The notes beneath the pieces were generated by a model, which worked only from the letters and a program-made list of their open reading frames with translations, was not told the origin of the DNA and did not search any database. DNA of 64,000 bases from an uncultured Burkholderiaceae bacterium (GTDB lineage Bacteria > Pseudomonadota > Gammaproteobacteria > Burkholderiales > Burkholderiaceae_B): positions 1 through 64,000 of the forward strand of contig CALBEY010000108.1 in the NCBI GenBank assembly GCA_937888805.1. The letters are read 5' to 3'. A program made the translations under genes and the position numbers. Positions 32,733-43,083 of this stretch are shown here, in pieces; position 1 is the stretch's first letter, and each line of letters opens with the position of its first letter.

Positions 32733-33683
32733 ATGCAAAAGCCTCGTATTCTTCAAGTTGGATCATTGGGCGGATCGCCCGGCGCTGATGTCTCACTTCA
32801 ACAGAACCACGAGATCATCGCACTTTGGCAAGCCGCCGACCGCGCCGCCTGCCTAGCGCAAGCCGCAGATGTAGAAGTGGTTGTCACTTCGGCCATGCAC
32901 GGCTGTGATCGTGACATCATTGCGCAATTGCCCAACCTGAAGTTCATTTGCAACTGGGGCGTCGGGTACGACACGATTGATATCGAAGCTGCCAACGCGC
33001 GTGGCATTCTTGTCTCAAACACCCCTGATGTGCTCAACGATTGTGTGGCCGACGAAGCGTGGGGGCTTTTGATTGCAACGGCTCGGCATATTGCCGCAGG
33101 CGATCACTTTGTGCGCGAAAACCGTTGGGAAAACAAAGAAGGCATGCTGCCCCTTGGCAGACGGGTCAGTGGCAAGCGATTGGGTATTGTTGGTTTAGGT
33201 CGTATCGGACTAGCCATTGCTAAGCGTGGTCTGGGTTTTGATATGCAGATCGGTTATCACAACCGCAACAAACGCACCGATGTCGACTACACCTACCTGC
33301 CGACTCTGGTCGAATTGGCCAAATGGTCTGATTTTCTGGTTGTGGCCACAGTGGGCGGTGCTGATACACGACAATTGCTCAATCGCGAGGTGCTCACGGC
33401 ACTAGGTGCCAAAGGCATTCTCGTGAACATCGCCAGGGGTCCTGTTATTGATGAAACGGCCATGACCGAACTGCTCAAATCGGGCGCGCTCGGTGGCGCT
33501 GGGCTCGATGTCTTCGAAAACGAACCGAAAGTACCTGACGCGCTCAAGCAATTATCCAACGCGGTGCTGATGCCTCACCAGGCCAGCGCGACCGTGGAAA
33601 CCAGAGAAGCGATGTTTGATTTGGTCAAACGAAACTTGGCCGCCTACTTTGCCGGCAAGCCTCTGATCACACCGGTGAACTAA
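32733..33683 (+). CDS. D-isomer-specific 2-hydroxyacid dehydrogenase
   Basis: NAD(P)-dependent 2-hydroxyacid dehydrogenase of 316 residues, from the ATG at 32733 with AAAGG upstream. NWGVGYDTID is the substrate-side glycine loop. The cofactor fold is GIVGLGRIGLAIA (GLGRIG 154-159). Catalytic residues are Arg235 (NIARGPVID), Glu264 (FENEP) and His282 (MPHQASAT). The Arg after YHNR (HNRNKR) in place of an Asp suggests NADPH. Glyoxylate/hydroxypyruvate reductase is the likeliest role, but substrate is not fixed by sequence. Confidence 0.88.
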   Translation: MQKPRILQVGSLGGSPGADVSLQQNHEIIALWQAADRAACLAQAADVEVVVTSAMHGCDRDIIAQLPNLKFICNWGVGYDTIDIEAANARGILVSNTPDVLNDCVADEAWGLLIATARHIAAGDHFVRENRWENKEGMLPLGRRVSGKRLGIVGLGRIGLAIAKRGLGFDMQIGYHNRNKRTDVDYTYLPTLVELAKWSDFLVVATVGGADTRQLLNREVLTALGAKGILVNIARGPVIDETAMTELLKSGALGGAGLDVFENEPKVPDALKQLSNAVLMPHQASATVETREAMFDLVKRNLAAYFAGKPLITPVN

Positions 33684-33740
33684 AACGACACCAGTAACAA
33701 GGCGCGCAGCATCAGCCCAAGCTCATACCTATCAAATCAT

Positions 33741-34049
33741 TTAAGCCAATTTGGTGACGTCAGTTAGGCCTTCTGCCGTTTTGAGCTGGTTTTCTTGGGC
33801 GAAGTCGTGAACGAACTTCCAAGCCAGTGGTTCAATATCGCGCAAGCGATAGTCAATCACAACGACCTTGGTACCATTGATGTTCCGCGGCACAACGTAG
33901 GGGGAATAAGTCAGGTGTCCACCAAGTGCTCCCACTGGCCTGTAGGGGGCCAAGACACCAGCCAAGCGCTCTGCCCAGTCACTCGGTCGGAACCGCTGAC
34001 CATCGAGGGTTTCACCACAAATAACAAAAAAAACGGGGGAACTGCTCAT
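33741..34049 (-). CDS. DUF3579 family protein
   Basis: 102-residue conserved protein matching the DUF3579 family, which is largely restricted to betaproteobacteria. It begins FFVICGETLDGQRFRPSDWAERLAG and has YSPYVVPRNINGTKVVVIDYRLRDIEP and FVHDFAQEN. Function unknown. It is divergent from argD (125 bp between starts), an arrangement I recall as common in Burkholderiales, which hints at a link to nitrogen or arginine metabolism without proving one. Confidence 0.85.
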   Translation of the reverse strand: MSSSPVFFVICGETLDGQRFRPSDWAERLAGVLAPYRPVGALGGHLTYSPYVVPRNINGTKVVVIDYRLRDIEPLAWKFVHDFAQENQLKTAEGLTDVTKLA

Positions 34050-34174
34050 TAACGGGTCTCTAACGCAAATCTAATCACGACACGCCCGTGGATTCGCACG
34101 ATCGCTGCCCGGATTGTATATGATTGAGGATGACGCTTTTATTGACACCCTTGACTGCATGGAACCCACCCATC

Positions 34175-35356
34175 ATGAGCTCTGCCCTTTCACCTATCTA
34201 TGGTCGCTTGCCTGTCGCTTTTACACGTGGCCAAGGCGTTTGGCTATGGGACGAAAGCAACAAACGATACCTTGACGGTTTGTCGGGTATCGGCGTTTCT
34301 TGCTTAGGTCACGCCCATCCTGCGCTCGTTAAAGCGATCAGTGAGCAGGCCGCCCGCGTGATACACACTTCTAACATCTACCAAGTGCCACTGCAAGAAT
34401 CCTTGGCACAACGCATCGCCGCCATCTCAGGCTTAAGCGAGGTGTTTTTTGCCAACAGCGGGGCTGAAGCCAATGAAGGTGCGATCAAAGTCGCCCGGCT
34501 TTATGGCCATCTGAAAGGCATCAAAATCCCCACCATCATCACCATGGATTCATCTTGGCATGGGCGCACCATTGGCACATTAGCGGCCACTGGTAGCGAA
34601 AAAGCCAAAGAAGGGTTTGGACCGCTGCCGGCTGGCTTTATTCAAGTCACGTACAACGACCTTGACGCGGTTAAAAATGCGGCTAAAGACTGCCCTGATG
34701 TGGTGGCTGTCATGATTGAAGTCTTGCAAGGCGAAGGCGGTATTCGACCATCCGATATCAGTTATATCCAAGAATTGCGCAAACTTTGTGATGAGCGCCA
34801 GTGGCTACTGATTATTGATGAAGTCCAGTCCGGCATTGGCAGAACCGGCAAGTGGCTCGCTCATCAATGGGCAAATGTTTTGCCAGATGTCATGACCTTG
34901 GCCAAGGGCTTGGGTGGTGGTGTACCCATTGGCGCTGTGGCCCTGCGCGGCCCCGCTGCAGGCATACTAAAGCCTGGCCACCACGGCACCACATTTGGCG
35001 GTGGGCCGTTGGTCTGCGCTGCTGCTTTGGCCGTTCTTGACACGCTTGAATCCGACGGCCTGCTTGAGCACGCCCACAAAGTCGGTCAAGCCATGAAAGC
35101 ACGTTTGGACAGTGAGCTAGGGTCTCTTGCGGGCGTTAAAGAAATACGTGGGCAAGGCTTGATGATCGGTATTGAGCTTGATCGCCCTTGTGGTGAACTG
35201 GTGACCAAAGCCATGAACAACGGGCTTTTGATTAACGTCACCCGTGACAAAGTGGTGCGCCTACTGCCGCCGCTTATTTTGACGAGCCAAGAAGCCGATA
35301 TGCTCTTAGATATCCTGATTCCGTTGATCCAATCCTTTGTGGCTCAACAACCATAG
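34175..35356 (+). CDS. argD: acetylornithine aminotransferase
   Basis: PLP class III aminotransferase of arginine synthesis, also able to serve as succinyl-DAP aminotransferase in some bacteria. It has 393 residues from the ATG at 34175; an earlier in-frame TTG at 34124 is unlikely. It shows FANSGAEANEGAIKVAR, the PLP-stacking region SSWHGRTIG, the Asp in IIDEVQSGIGRTGK, and the Schiff-base Lys244 in TLAKGLGGGVPIGA. It is 9 nt upstream of argF, so argD-argF is an operon. Confidence 0.92.
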   Translation: MSSALSPIYGRLPVAFTRGQGVWLWDESNKRYLDGLSGIGVSCLGHAHPALVKAISEQAARVIHTSNIYQVPLQESLAQRIAAISGLSEVFFANSGAEANEGAIKVARLYGHLKGIKIPTIITMDSSWHGRTIGTLAATGSEKAKEGFGPLPAGFIQVTYNDLDAVKNAAKDCPDVVAVMIEVLQGEGGIRPSDISYIQELRKLCDERQWLLIIDEVQSGIGRTGKWLAHQWANVLPDVMTLAKGLGGGVPIGAVALRGPAAGILKPGHHGTTFGGGPLVCAAALAVLDTLESDGLLEHAHKVGQAMKARLDSELGSLAGVKEIRGQGLMIGIELDRPCGELVTKAMNNGLLINVTRDKVVRLLPPLILTSQEADMLLDILIPLIQSFVAQQP

Positions 35357-35365
35357 GAAAAATGC

Positions 35366-36319
35366 ATGACATTGCAGCAAAGCGACACGCCATTGACCAC
35401 CAGCAAACCGATACGTCATTTTTTGCAACTGGCCGATCTCAGCCGCGATGAACTCGAACACGTGCTGGAACGCGCGCGAATCATCAAAGATAAATTCAAA
35501 CGTTATGAGCCCTACCGTCCACTTGACGACATGACGCTGGCCATGGTTTTTGAAAAAGCCAGCACACGCACCAGGGTATCGTTTGAAGCTGGCATGTATC
35601 AAATGGGTGGTGCGGTCATCCATCTCACCACCTCTGACTCTCAACTTGGACGCTCTGAGCCAATTGAAGACACAGCTCGCGTGGTCTCGCGCATGGTTGA
35701 CATCATCATGATCCGCACCTTTGAGCAAACCCGCATCGAGGCCTTTTCAAAATACTCGCGCGTACCCGTTATCAACGGCTTGACCAACGAGTATCATCCC
35801 TGCCAGATACTGGCCGATGTGTTCACCTTTCTTGAGCATCGTCAGTCGATTCAGGGCAAGGTCGTCACTTGGATTGGTGATGCCAACAACATGGCTTATA
35901 CCTGGATCCAGGCGGCCCAGCTGCTGGGTTTCACCCTGCACTTTAGTGCGCCCAAGGGCTATCAGCTCGACCCCGGTCGGTTACAAGGTATCCCTGCGGG
36001 GGTGTATCGCTCGTTTGATGACCCAATCGCAGCCTGTGAGGGTGCACACCTCATCACCACTGACGTTTGGACCAGCATGGGCTATGAAGCGGAAAACGAA
36101 GTCAGAAAACAGGCCTTCCAACATTGGTGTGTTGATCAACGCATGATGGCTTGCGCCAGCCCTGACGCCCTTTTCATGCACTGCTTGCCGGCGCATCGGG
36201 GCGAAGAAGTGAGTGCTGATGTGATTGATGGCCCCCAAAGTGTGGTCTGGGAAGAAGCGGAAAACCGGCTTCACGCTCAAAAAGCGCTGATGGAATTTCT
36301 GTTGCTTGGCAAGGTTTAA
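35366..36319 (+). CDS. argF: ornithine carbamoyltransferase
   Basis: Makes citrulline from ornithine and carbamoyl phosphate. The protein has 317 residues. It has STRTR (66-70) for carbamoyl phosphate, HPCQ (144-147), DVWTSMGYE (ornithine site) and HCLPAHRGEE with the catalytic Cys. AGGAAAA precedes the ATG. With argD upstream and argG downstream it forms an arginine synthesis block. Confidence 0.95.
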   Translation: MTLQQSDTPLTTSKPIRHFLQLADLSRDELEHVLERARIIKDKFKRYEPYRPLDDMTLAMVFEKASTRTRVSFEAGMYQMGGAVIHLTTSDSQLGRSEPIEDTARVVSRMVDIIMIRTFEQTRIEAFSKYSRVPVINGLTNEYHPCQILADVFTFLEHRQSIQGKVVTWIGDANNMAYTWIQAAQLLGFTLHFSAPKGYQLDPGRLQGIPAGVYRSFDDPIAACEGAHLITTDVWTSMGYEAENEVRKQAFQHWCVDQRMMACASPDALFMHCLPAHRGEEVSADVIDGPQSVVWEEAENRLHAQKALMEFLLLGKV

Positions 36320-36409
36320 GCACCAAGCGCTAAAATCTCAACATTTCTTGCTTCACAACATTGCTTGAAAGACTGTATTCGATGAATGATTTAAATTTGA
36401 AGGTCACCC

Positions 36410-37633
36410 ATGAGTAACGTTAATAAAGTGGTACTCGCCTATTCTGGCGGCTTAGACACCTCTGTCATTTTGAAGTGGCTACAAGACACCTATAAATGTG
36501 AAGTTGTCACATTCACAGCCGACATCGGGCAAGGCGAAGAAGTCGAGCCTGCTCGTGCGAAAGCCATCCAATTGGGGATCCGCCCTGACAACATTTTTAT
36601 TGACGATTTACGCGAAGAGTTTGTTCGCGACTTTGTTTTTCCGATGTTTCGCTGCAACACGGTTTACGAAGGCGAGTACCTCTTGGGCACCTCGATTGCC
36701 CGGCCATTGATCGCCAAACGCCAAATTGAAATTGCTCGCCAAGTGGGTGCGGATACGGTATCGCATGGCGCCACCGGAAAAGGCAACGACCAGGTCCGAT
36801 TTGAACTTGGCTACTACGCACTTGAGCCCGGTATTAAGGTGATTTCACCGTGGCGCGAGTGGGATTTGCTCTCTCGCCAAAAGCTGCTGGCCTATGCTGA
36901 CGCTGCTGGCATACCCGTGGATATGAAGCACAAGCAAGGCGGCGCTCCCTATTCGATGGATGCCAATCTGCTGCACATCAGTTTTGAAGGCCGGCACTTA
37001 GAAGACCCCAAGGCACAAGCCGAGGAATCCATGTGGCGTTGGACCGTCTCGCCAGAGGCTGCGCCTGACGCGCCAGAATTCATTGATATCGAGTTTAAAA
37101 ATGGCGACCCAGTCAGTCTGAACGGCCAAGCACTTAGCCCCGCCACCATGCTCGAACGATTGAATCAACTCGGTGGCAAACACGGCATTGGCCGCTTAGA
37201 TCTGGTCGAAAACCGCTATGTTGGCATGAAGTCTCGTGGCTGCTACGAGACGCCAGGCGGCACTATTTTGTTGAAAGCACACCGTGCGATTGAATCCATC
37301 ACGCTTGACCGTGAAGTGGCCCACCTCAAAGACGACCTCATGCCCCGCTACGCCGCTTTGATCTACAACGGCTATTGGTGGTCGCCTGAGCGCCATGCGC
37401 TGCAAGCCCTGATCGATCAGACACAAACGCAAGTCAATGGCTGGGCACGATTAAAACTTTACAAAGGCAACGTGTACACGGTCGCGCGTGACTCGGCAGA
37501 CAGCTTGTTTGACCAGACCATCGCAACCTTTGACGATGATGGTGGTGCCTACAACCAGGCTGACGCGGCTGGCTTCATCAAGCTCAATGCCTTGCGCATG
37601 CGCATCGGCGCCAAGCTCGGTCGGCAGTCTTGA
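36410..37633 (+). CDS. argG: argininosuccinate synthase
   Basis: ATP-dependent condensation of citrulline and aspartate. In 407 residues it has the PP-loop [11 protein letters not shown] (10-20), [25 protein letters not shown] and the C-terminal oligomerisation helix. Length and pattern fit the ~400-residue ASS type 1 family. It starts 90 bp after argF, so it may have its own promoter. A convergent hairpin lies just after the stop, facing tex. Confidence 0.96.
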   Translation: MSNVNKVVLAYSGGLDTSVILKWLQDTYKCEVVTFTADIGQGEEVEPARAKAIQLGIRPDNIFIDDLREEFVRDFVFPMFRCNTVYEGEYLLGTSIARPLIAKRQIEIARQVGADTVSHGATGKGNDQVRFELGYYALEPGIKVISPWREWDLLSRQKLLAYADAAGIPVDMKHKQGGAPYSMDANLLHISFEGRHLEDPKAQAEESMWRWTVSPEAAPDAPEFIDIEFKNGDPVSLNGQALSPATMLERLNQLGGKHGIGRLDLVENRYVGMKSRGCYETPGGTILLKAHRAIESITLDREVAHLKDDLMPRYAALIYNGYWWSPERHALQALIDQTQTQVNGWARLKLYKGNVYTVARDSADSLFDQTIATFDDDGGAYNQADAAGFIKLNALRMRIGAKLGRQS

Positions 37634-37639
37634 TGACAT

Positions 37640-37669
37640 CCCGTCACTGTCAATCTTGGCAGTGACGGG
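37640..37669. terminator. hairpin between convergent argG and tex
   Basis: A perfect 10-bp stem (CCCGTCACTG / CAGTGACGGG) that can extend inward by a few pairs. It begins 7 nt after the argG stop and has no clear T-run, so factor-independent termination is only moderately supported. Confidence 0.5.
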
Positions 37670-37695
37670 GCTAACCCGCCAGAACCACTCAGGCA

Positions 37696-40110
37696 TTAAC
37701 CACGGCGCTTAAGCTGGGCAAAGGCGTCTGCCATTGCCCCTGTTGCTGGTGCAGGTGCGGGGCTTTGACGGGGCACTGCTGCTTGACGGGCCGGCTTTTG
37801 GCCAGCACGCCCGGGGTGGCCAGCCTGTCCCGACCCCTCTGCACTGCCACGTGGTGCCTGCCGAGCCATGACATCATCGTCTAGACGCATGGTGAGCGCA
37901 ATTCGCTTGCGCGCTTGATCGACTTCAACCACCTTAACCGTAACGGTTTGACCGGTGCGCACCACATCGCGCGGATCTTTGACGTACACATTGGCCAAGG
38001 CCGAAATGTGAACCAAACCGTCCTGATGCACACCAATGTCCACGAACGCCCCAAAGTTAGCCACATTGGTCACCACACCTTCCAAAACCATGCCGACCTG
38101 CAAGTCTGACATTGACTGGACTTGCTCATCAAAGGTCGCTGTCTTGAACTCGGGACGGGGGTCACGACCGGGCTTTTCTAGTTCGTTTAGGATGTCTTTG
38201 ACCGTCGGCAAACCAAACCGCTCATCAGTAAAAGCAGCCGGTGACAGGCCCTTTAAGGCCTCTGGGTTTCCCATGACAGCACTCAGATCGGCCTTAACCT
38301 GCGCCAAAATCTTTTGCACCACAGGGTAGGCTTCGGGATGCACAGCCGAAGCATCCAAGGGATTTTCACCGCCTTGAATCCGTAAAAAACCAGCCGCTTG
38401 TTCAAATGCTTTTTCACCAAAGCGTGGCACTGACATCAACGAACGGCGAGACTTAAAGGCGCCGTTCAAATCACGATACGTCACAATGTTTTTAGCCAAG
38501 CTGCTATTCAAGCCAGAGACATTGGTCAGTAAAGGCACAGAAGCGGTATTCACATCGACACCGACCGCGTTCACACAATCTTCAATCACCGCTTGCAGGC
38601 CATGACTCAATTGCCGTTGATTCACATCGTGCTGGTACTGGCCCACGCCAATCGCTTTGGGTTCAATCTTTACGAGCTCAGCAAGCGGGTCTTGCAAGCG
38701 ACGCGCAATCGAGACTGCACCCCTCAAGCTCACGTCAAGATCAGGAAACTCCTCTGAGGCAAGTGCCGAGGCCGAATAAACCGATGCCCCAGCTTCTGAC
38801 ACCACGACTTTGGTGAGCGCCAGCGACGGATTTGCTTTCATGAGCGCTGCCACCAGCTTTTCAGTTTCCCGAGAGGCGGTGCCGTTCCCGATGGCAACCA
38901 GCTCGACTTGATGGGTTTTGGCGATTCGAGCCAAGGTTGCCAAACTACCCACCACATCGCGACGCGGTTCGAACGGATAAATCGTGGTTGTCTCGACAAC
39001 CTTGCCGGTGTGGTCAATCACAGCCACTTTGACACCCGTGCGAATACCAGGGTCTAAACCAAGCACTGATTTGGCGCCCGCAGGCGGTGCCAGCAACAAA
39101 TCCTTTAAGTTAGCCGCAAAAACCCGGATGGCTTCGGACTCCGCGCTCTCGCGCAGGCGGGTAATCATTTCCATTTCAAAGGCCAACAATAGTTTGACAC
39201 GCCAAGCCCAGCGACAGACGTCAGCAAGCCAGTGCGCTCTTGGGTCTGTGTTGGCTTCAAATATTGTGTCGGGCAAGCCCACACAATGCGCAATGGCTCG
39301 GGTACAAGGGTGCGGCAAGAGCACATCCTCATCGGGCGAGAGCCCTACCCTAATATCAAGAATGCCTTGCTGGCGGCCACGCAACAACGCGAGCATGCGG
39401 TGCGACGGGATTTGACGCAAGGGTTCTTGAAACTCAAACCAGTCTCTGAAATTTGAGCCTTCTTGTTCTTTACCAGCCACCACACGCGCATACACAAAGC
39501 CGCGTGACCAAATCATCTCGCGCAGGTGTGCGACCAAGTCGGCGTTTTCCGCAAACTGTTCAGTCAAAATATCGCGAGCACCATCGAGGGCCGCTTTGGT
39601 GTCAGCCACCCCAAGGTCCGCGTTGACATACGCTTGGGCGAGCAATTGGGGATCCATCGCCGCATCACCACCCATCAAAGCCACAGCCAAGGGCGCTAGA
39701 CCCGCCTCTCGAGCGATTTGCGCACGCGTGCGACGCTTGGGCTTATACGGCACATACAAGTCCTCAAGGCGTTGCTTGCTGTCTGCCTGCGTGATGGCCT
39801 GCGCCAAGGCTGGGGTCAACTGACCTTGATCAGCAACAGACGATAAGATCACGTCTCTTCGGGCTTCAAGCTCTTTCAAGTAACCCAAGCGCTCTTCGAG
39901 CTGGCGCAACACCACGTCATCTAAGCCACCAGTCATTTCTTTGCGATAGCGGGCAATAAAGGGTACCGTTGCACCATCAGCCAGAAGACCCATGGTGACT
40001 GCGACTTGCTTTGCAGCCACACTGAGCTCCGAGGCCAATTGTTGCTGCAAGCGCTGCTCAATAGCACCAGCCAATCGCGGCTCGTAAGAGATAAACTCAG
40101 GTTCAGACAT
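37696..40110 (-). CDS. tex: Tex family transcription accessory / RNA-binding protein
   Basis: S1-domain protein related to eukaryotic Spt6, 804 residues. In order it has the N-terminal helical Tex domain (FIARYRKEMTGGLDD, VPYKPKRRTRAQIA), a YqgF/RNase H-like domain (GLDPGIRTGVKVAVID), helix-hairpin-helix repeats (TASVPLLTNVSGLNSSLAKNI split across two) and an S1 domain (GMVLEGVVTNVANFGAFVDIG). A Pro/Ala/Gly-rich tail ends it. The gene is preceded by tRNA-Val on the same strand and converges on argG. Confidence 0.93.
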   Translation of the reverse strand: MSEPEFISYEPRLAGAIEQRLQQQLASELSVAAKQVAVTMGLLADGATVPFIARYRKEMTGGLDDVVLRQLEERLGYLKELEARRDVILSSVADQGQLTPALAQAITQADSKQRLEDLYVPYKPKRRTRAQIAREAGLAPLAVALMGGDAAMDPQLLAQAYVNADLGVADTKAALDGARDILTEQFAENADLVAHLREMIWSRGFVYARVVAGKEQEGSNFRDWFEFQEPLRQIPSHRMLALLRGRQQGILDIRVGLSPDEDVLLPHPCTRAIAHCVGLPDTIFEANTDPRAHWLADVCRWAWRVKLLLAFEMEMITRLRESAESEAIRVFAANLKDLLLAPPAGAKSVLGLDPGIRTGVKVAVIDHTGKVVETTTIYPFEPRRDVVGSLATLARIAKTHQVELVAIGNGTASRETEKLVAALMKANPSLALTKVVVSEAGASVYSASALASEEFPDLDVSLRGAVSIARRLQDPLAELVKIEPKAIGVGQYQHDVNQRQLSHGLQAVIEDCVNAVGVDVNTASVPLLTNVSGLNSSLAKNIVTYRDLNGAFKSRRSLMSVPRFGEKAFEQAAGFLRIQGGENPLDASAVHPEAYPVVQKILAQVKADLSAVMGNPEALKGLSPAAFTDERFGLPTVKDILNELEKPGRDPRPEFKTATFDEQVQSMSDLQVGMVLEGVVTNVANFGAFVDIGVHQDGLVHISALANVYVKDPRDVVRTGQTVTVKVVEVDQARKRIALTMRLDDDVMARQAPRGSAEGSGQAGHPGRAGQKPARQAAVPRQSPAPAPATGAMADAFAQLKRRG

Positions 40111-40219
40111 GGGCTACTCAATAAGCAATAAGAAAAAGTACGGCGAATTGTGCCACAAGCTAAGCGGCATGATCTGCGGCGAAGTGTTAGGCGCAGTGGG
40201 GTGATTTGGGGATGGATCG

Positions 40220-40295
40220 TGGTGGGTGCTGAGGGGCTCGAACCCCCGACCTACGCCGTGTAAAGGCGCCGCTCTACCAACTGAGCTAAGCACCC
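40220..40295 (-). tRNA. tRNA-Val (anticodon UAC)
   Basis: Minus-strand cloverleaf of 76 nt including an encoded CCA. The acceptor arms GGGTGCT / AGCACCC pair perfectly. The D-arm is GCTC-AGTTGGTA-GAGC. The anticodon loop TTTACAC gives UAC (40260-40262), and the T-loop is TTCGAAC. The discriminator is A. It sits between tex and hupB, 109 nt upstream of the tex start. Confidence 0.95.
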
Positions 40296-40374
40296 ACGAT
40301 CAAAAGAAAATAAAAATATCGTTTTCCATGCAAAGCATGAAGTCACGGTCAATAAATGACAGCCGCTTAAACGA

Positions 40375-40404
40375 CTAACGGTTCGCATTATAGCGAACCG
40401 TTAG
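40375..40404 (-). terminator. hairpin terminator downstream of hupB
   Basis: A perfect 12-bp inverted repeat (CTAACGGTTCGC / GCGAACCGTTAG, 6-nt loop) lies 24 nt after the HU stop and before tRNA-Val. The T-run after it is weak (TCGTTT). Confidence 0.7.
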
Positions 40405-40428
40405 AACACTGCCAAACGCGGAATTAAA

Positions 40429-40701
40429 TCAATTAACGGCGTCTTTCAATGCTTTACCTGGACGGAACTTTGGCACTTTGGCTTTTTTAATCTTGATGGC
40501 TTCGCCAGTACGTGGGTTACGGCCAGTGCGCGCAGCACGTGCGGTCACTGCGAACGTCCCAAAACCAACCAAAGTCACCGTGCCACCCTTTTTGAGGGTG
40601 GTCTTAACACCGCCGATTAACGCATCTAGTGCACGACCTGCCGCTGCTTTTGAAATATCAGCCTTGCCGGCGATGAGTTCGATCAATTCGGTTTTGTTCA
40701 T
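40429..40701 (-). CDS. hupB: DNA-binding protein HU
   Basis: Histone-like nucleoid protein of 90 residues. It shows the DNA-binding signature [26 protein letters not shown] with the arm-tip RNP, and [12 protein letters not shown] at the C-terminus. It lacks the IHF-specific pattern. The predicted promoter lies ~105-130 nt upstream and a hairpin terminator downstream, so it is probably monocistronic. Confidence 0.95.
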   Translation of the reverse strand: MNKTELIELIAGKADISKAAAGRALDALIGGVKTTLKKGGTVTLVGFGTFAVTARAARTGRNPRTGEAIKIKKAKVPKFRPGKALKDAVN

Positions 40702-40805
40702 GTTAGAAGATCCCTTTCTGTCTTTAGTTTAAGTTCTGCACACATTAATATTTGATGAGTGCGTGTGGTTACGATGTTTATTCTTCTCAGCCATCGCGTG
40801 TTGCT

Positions 40806-40834
40806 ATTTAACCTTTAGTTGTTTGGACTGTCAA
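40806..40834 (-). promoter_or_regulatory. predicted sigma70 promoter of hupB
   Basis: On the minus strand a perfect -35 TTGACA is followed by 17 bp and TTAAAT (4/6 to TATAAT). It would give a ~100-nt leader before the HU ATG. The surrounding 280-bp gap (40702-40982) is AT-rich and shows no gene. Confidence 0.45.
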
Positions 40835-40982
40835 ACAAAAAAACGTTGAAAACCGCATAAACATTGACTATAAATATTAAAAGTGCTTTACAAGCAATCT
40901 GAAGTGTAAAAGATTTCCACACGCAATGGGATGATATAAAGCACAGATTCCAAATTTTTTTTGATGCAGTGCAACGACGGCG

Positions 40983-42227
40983 TCATAAAGTCAGTTTGGC
41001 GAAAGCTTGATCAAAATCATGAAAAAGATCCTCACTGTCTTCGATACCCACTGAGACACGAATCAGGTTGTCAGCAATGCCCATCAACCCCCGCTGCTCA
41101 GCACCCATCTCATGATAAATGGTGTGGGCAACCGGCAGCGCTAAGGTTCGGGTGTCACCCACGTGCGTTGCTAAAATCACCACGTCAAGGGCATTGAGCA
41201 ACTCAAAACAATCCACATGCGGTTTAGGCTCAAAGGAAAGTAGTGTGCCAAAACGGTTACCAAACAATCCCTTAGCCCTTTCATGCTGTGCGTGTCCGAC
41301 CAACCCAGGGTAATAAACCGCTTGAACCAAAGGATGTGACGCCAGATGTTGCGCCAGGGCTAGCGCATTGCCGCACGCCTTTTCTAGTCGCAAGGCCAAG
41401 GTCTCAGCACCAACGGCAATGCGATGCGCAGGTTCAGCCGCCAACGTCGCACCCATGTCTCGAAGCCCTTTTTTCTTGATCTGGGTCAAACCCCAACCTG
41501 CGCTATCGCCTTTTCGATAAATCGGCAAAATATTGACATAACTTGACCAGTCAAACAGACCCGTGTCAATCAGCACGCCTCCAAGGGCTTGCGCATGACC
41601 CGCAATGTGTTTAGACAGCGAATGCATCACCAAACTAGCACCAACAGACTGGCCTTGCAGCAAGTAAGGCGAGGTGAGTGTTGAGTCAAGAACGTAAACC
41701 AACCCTTTTTCTTTGGCTAACTCACCAATACCCATCAAATCGGCCACCTGTGTGGCTGGATTGGCTATTGATTCCACAAAAATCATCTTTGTGTTTTCAG
41801 TCACGGCATTGGCAACGGCCTGAACATCAGTGGCATCAACCAACGTCACCTCAATACCGAGCGCATCAAGCGTACCGAAAAGGCTGTTGGTATTGCCAAA
41901 AATATAGCGACTCGAGATCAGATGATCACCCGACTTGAGCAGCGTCGTGAACAAGGCCGCCAAAACCGCCATACCCGTCGAAAACACAATCGAGGCGCGA
42001 GCGTTTTCCATTTGCGTGAGCTTAGACTCCAAGGCAGCCGTGGTTGGCGTGCCCTGCCTCGCATAAGAAAACCCAGGCTCGCCTTGAAAAACGGCAGCGA
42101 GTTCGCGCGCATCCGAATAGGCGTACTGCGAAGACGTGTGTATCGGCTTATGCACAGCACCGTGTTCGGTTCCACCGCGTCGGTCGGCATGCAAGATACG
42201 GGTTGTGAATCCTTGCTGACTCATCAT
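40983..42227 (-). CDS. Cys/Met metabolism PLP-dependent enzyme (cystathionine gamma-synthase family)
   Basis: Fold-type I PLP enzyme of 414 residues. It has an N-terminal YAYSDA segment, SYARQGTPTTAALE, the PLP-phosphate SGM-like STGMAVLAA, DSTLTSPYL with the ring-stacking Asp, and the Schiff-base Lys in MHSLSKHIAGH. The family covers cystathionine gamma-synthase, gamma-lyase, MetZ and MetY. I cannot choose between them by motif. The SLSKHIAGHAQALGG segment is atypical against the SxTKYxxGH pattern, suggesting a specialised subfamily. Two adjacent ATGs could start it. Confidence 0.82.
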   Translation of the reverse strand: MMSQQGFTTRILHADRRGGTEHGAVHKPIHTSSQYAYSDARELAAVFQGEPGFSYARQGTPTTAALESKLTQMENARASIVFSTGMAVLAALFTTLLKSGDHLISSRYIFGNTNSLFGTLDALGIEVTLVDATDVQAVANAVTENTKMIFVESIANPATQVADLMGIGELAKEKGLVYVLDSTLTSPYLLQGQSVGASLVMHSLSKHIAGHAQALGGVLIDTGLFDWSSYVNILPIYRKGDSAGWGLTQIKKKGLRDMGATLAAEPAHRIAVGAETLALRLEKACGNALALAQHLASHPLVQAVYYPGLVGHAQHERAKGLFGNRFGTLLSFEPKPHVDCFELLNALDVVILATHVGDTRTLALPVAHTIYHEMGAEQRGLMGIADNLIRVSVGIEDSEDLFHDFDQAFAKLTL

Positions 42228-42312
42228 TTCAGTCGCTCAAATAAAATTTAAAGGATGACGCAATTTGCCGATCACCCCAAAGACCGAGCGCAAGCTCGTA
42301 AACAACGAAATA

Positions 42313-43068
42313 TTAACTCGCCGTAACCGTTTTTTGGCCACGCTGACGCACTGACTCGAACAAGCAGACGCCAGTCGCCACACTCACATTCAGACTTTCA
42401 ACCGAACCGTTCATCGGGATACGAACCAGCACATCACAGAGTTCTCTGGTTAAACGACGCATCCCTTCGCCTTCAGCACCCATGACCCAAGCCGTGGGCA
42501 TGGTCAGATCAACGGTATCAATGGTCTGCTCTGCCTCTTCGTCTGTGCCCACAATCCAAACGCCAAGTGCTTTGAGCTCGCGCAAGGTGCGCGCCAAATT
42601 TGTCACCATGAGGTAAGGCGTCGTTTGCGCAGCGCCGCAAGCCACGCGCTGCACCACGGCGCTCAAGCCAACGGCACGGTCTTTGGGGGCGAGTACCGCG
42701 TGCACGCCAGCGGCGTCAGCGGTACGAAGACAGGCGCCAAGGTTATGGGGGTCTGTCACGCCATCAAGCACCAAAAAAAGGGCTGGCCCTTCGATATCAT
42801 CAAACACTTCTTGCAGGTCTTGCGCTTGTGTCAGTTGACTGGCCATGGCAATGATGCCTTGGTGCTTCACGGTGCCTGCGATTTCACCCAAACGCGCTGA
42901 ATTGACCAGATGCACTTTGACTGACTTATCTTGCAACTGCTGCAGTAGTGTTTGCATACGCTTGTCGCGTCTTTGAGCGTCAGCATAGACCGCCTCGATG
43001 GTGTCTGGCGCGTGCCTAGCACGCGCTGTCACCGCGTGAAATCCCGCTAGCAATTGAGATATTTTCAT
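42313..43068 (-). CDS. rlmB: 23S rRNA (guanosine-2'-O)-methyltransferase RlmB
   Basis: SPOUT-class methyltransferase for Gm2251 of 23S rRNA. In 251 residues the N-terminal substrate-binding domain ([13 protein letters not shown]) precedes the trefoil-knot domain with motif 1 [20 protein letters not shown], motif 2 [17 protein letters not shown] and motif 3 [14 protein letters not shown]. It starts 15 nt after rnr, the familiar rnr-rlmB pair. Confidence 0.94.
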   Translation of the reverse strand: MKISQLLAGFHAVTARARHAPDTIEAVYADAQRRDKRMQTLLQQLQDKSVKVHLVNSARLGEIAGTVKHQGIIAMASQLTQAQDLQEVFDDIEGPALFLVLDGVTDPHNLGACLRTADAAGVHAVLAPKDRAVGLSAVVQRVACGAAQTTPYLMVTNLARTLRELKALGVWIVGTDEEAEQTIDTVDLTMPTAWVMGAEGEGMRRLTRELCDVLVRIPMNGSVESLNVSVATGVCLFESVRQRGQKTVTAS

Positions 43069-43083
43069 GAGTGGGGACTGTGA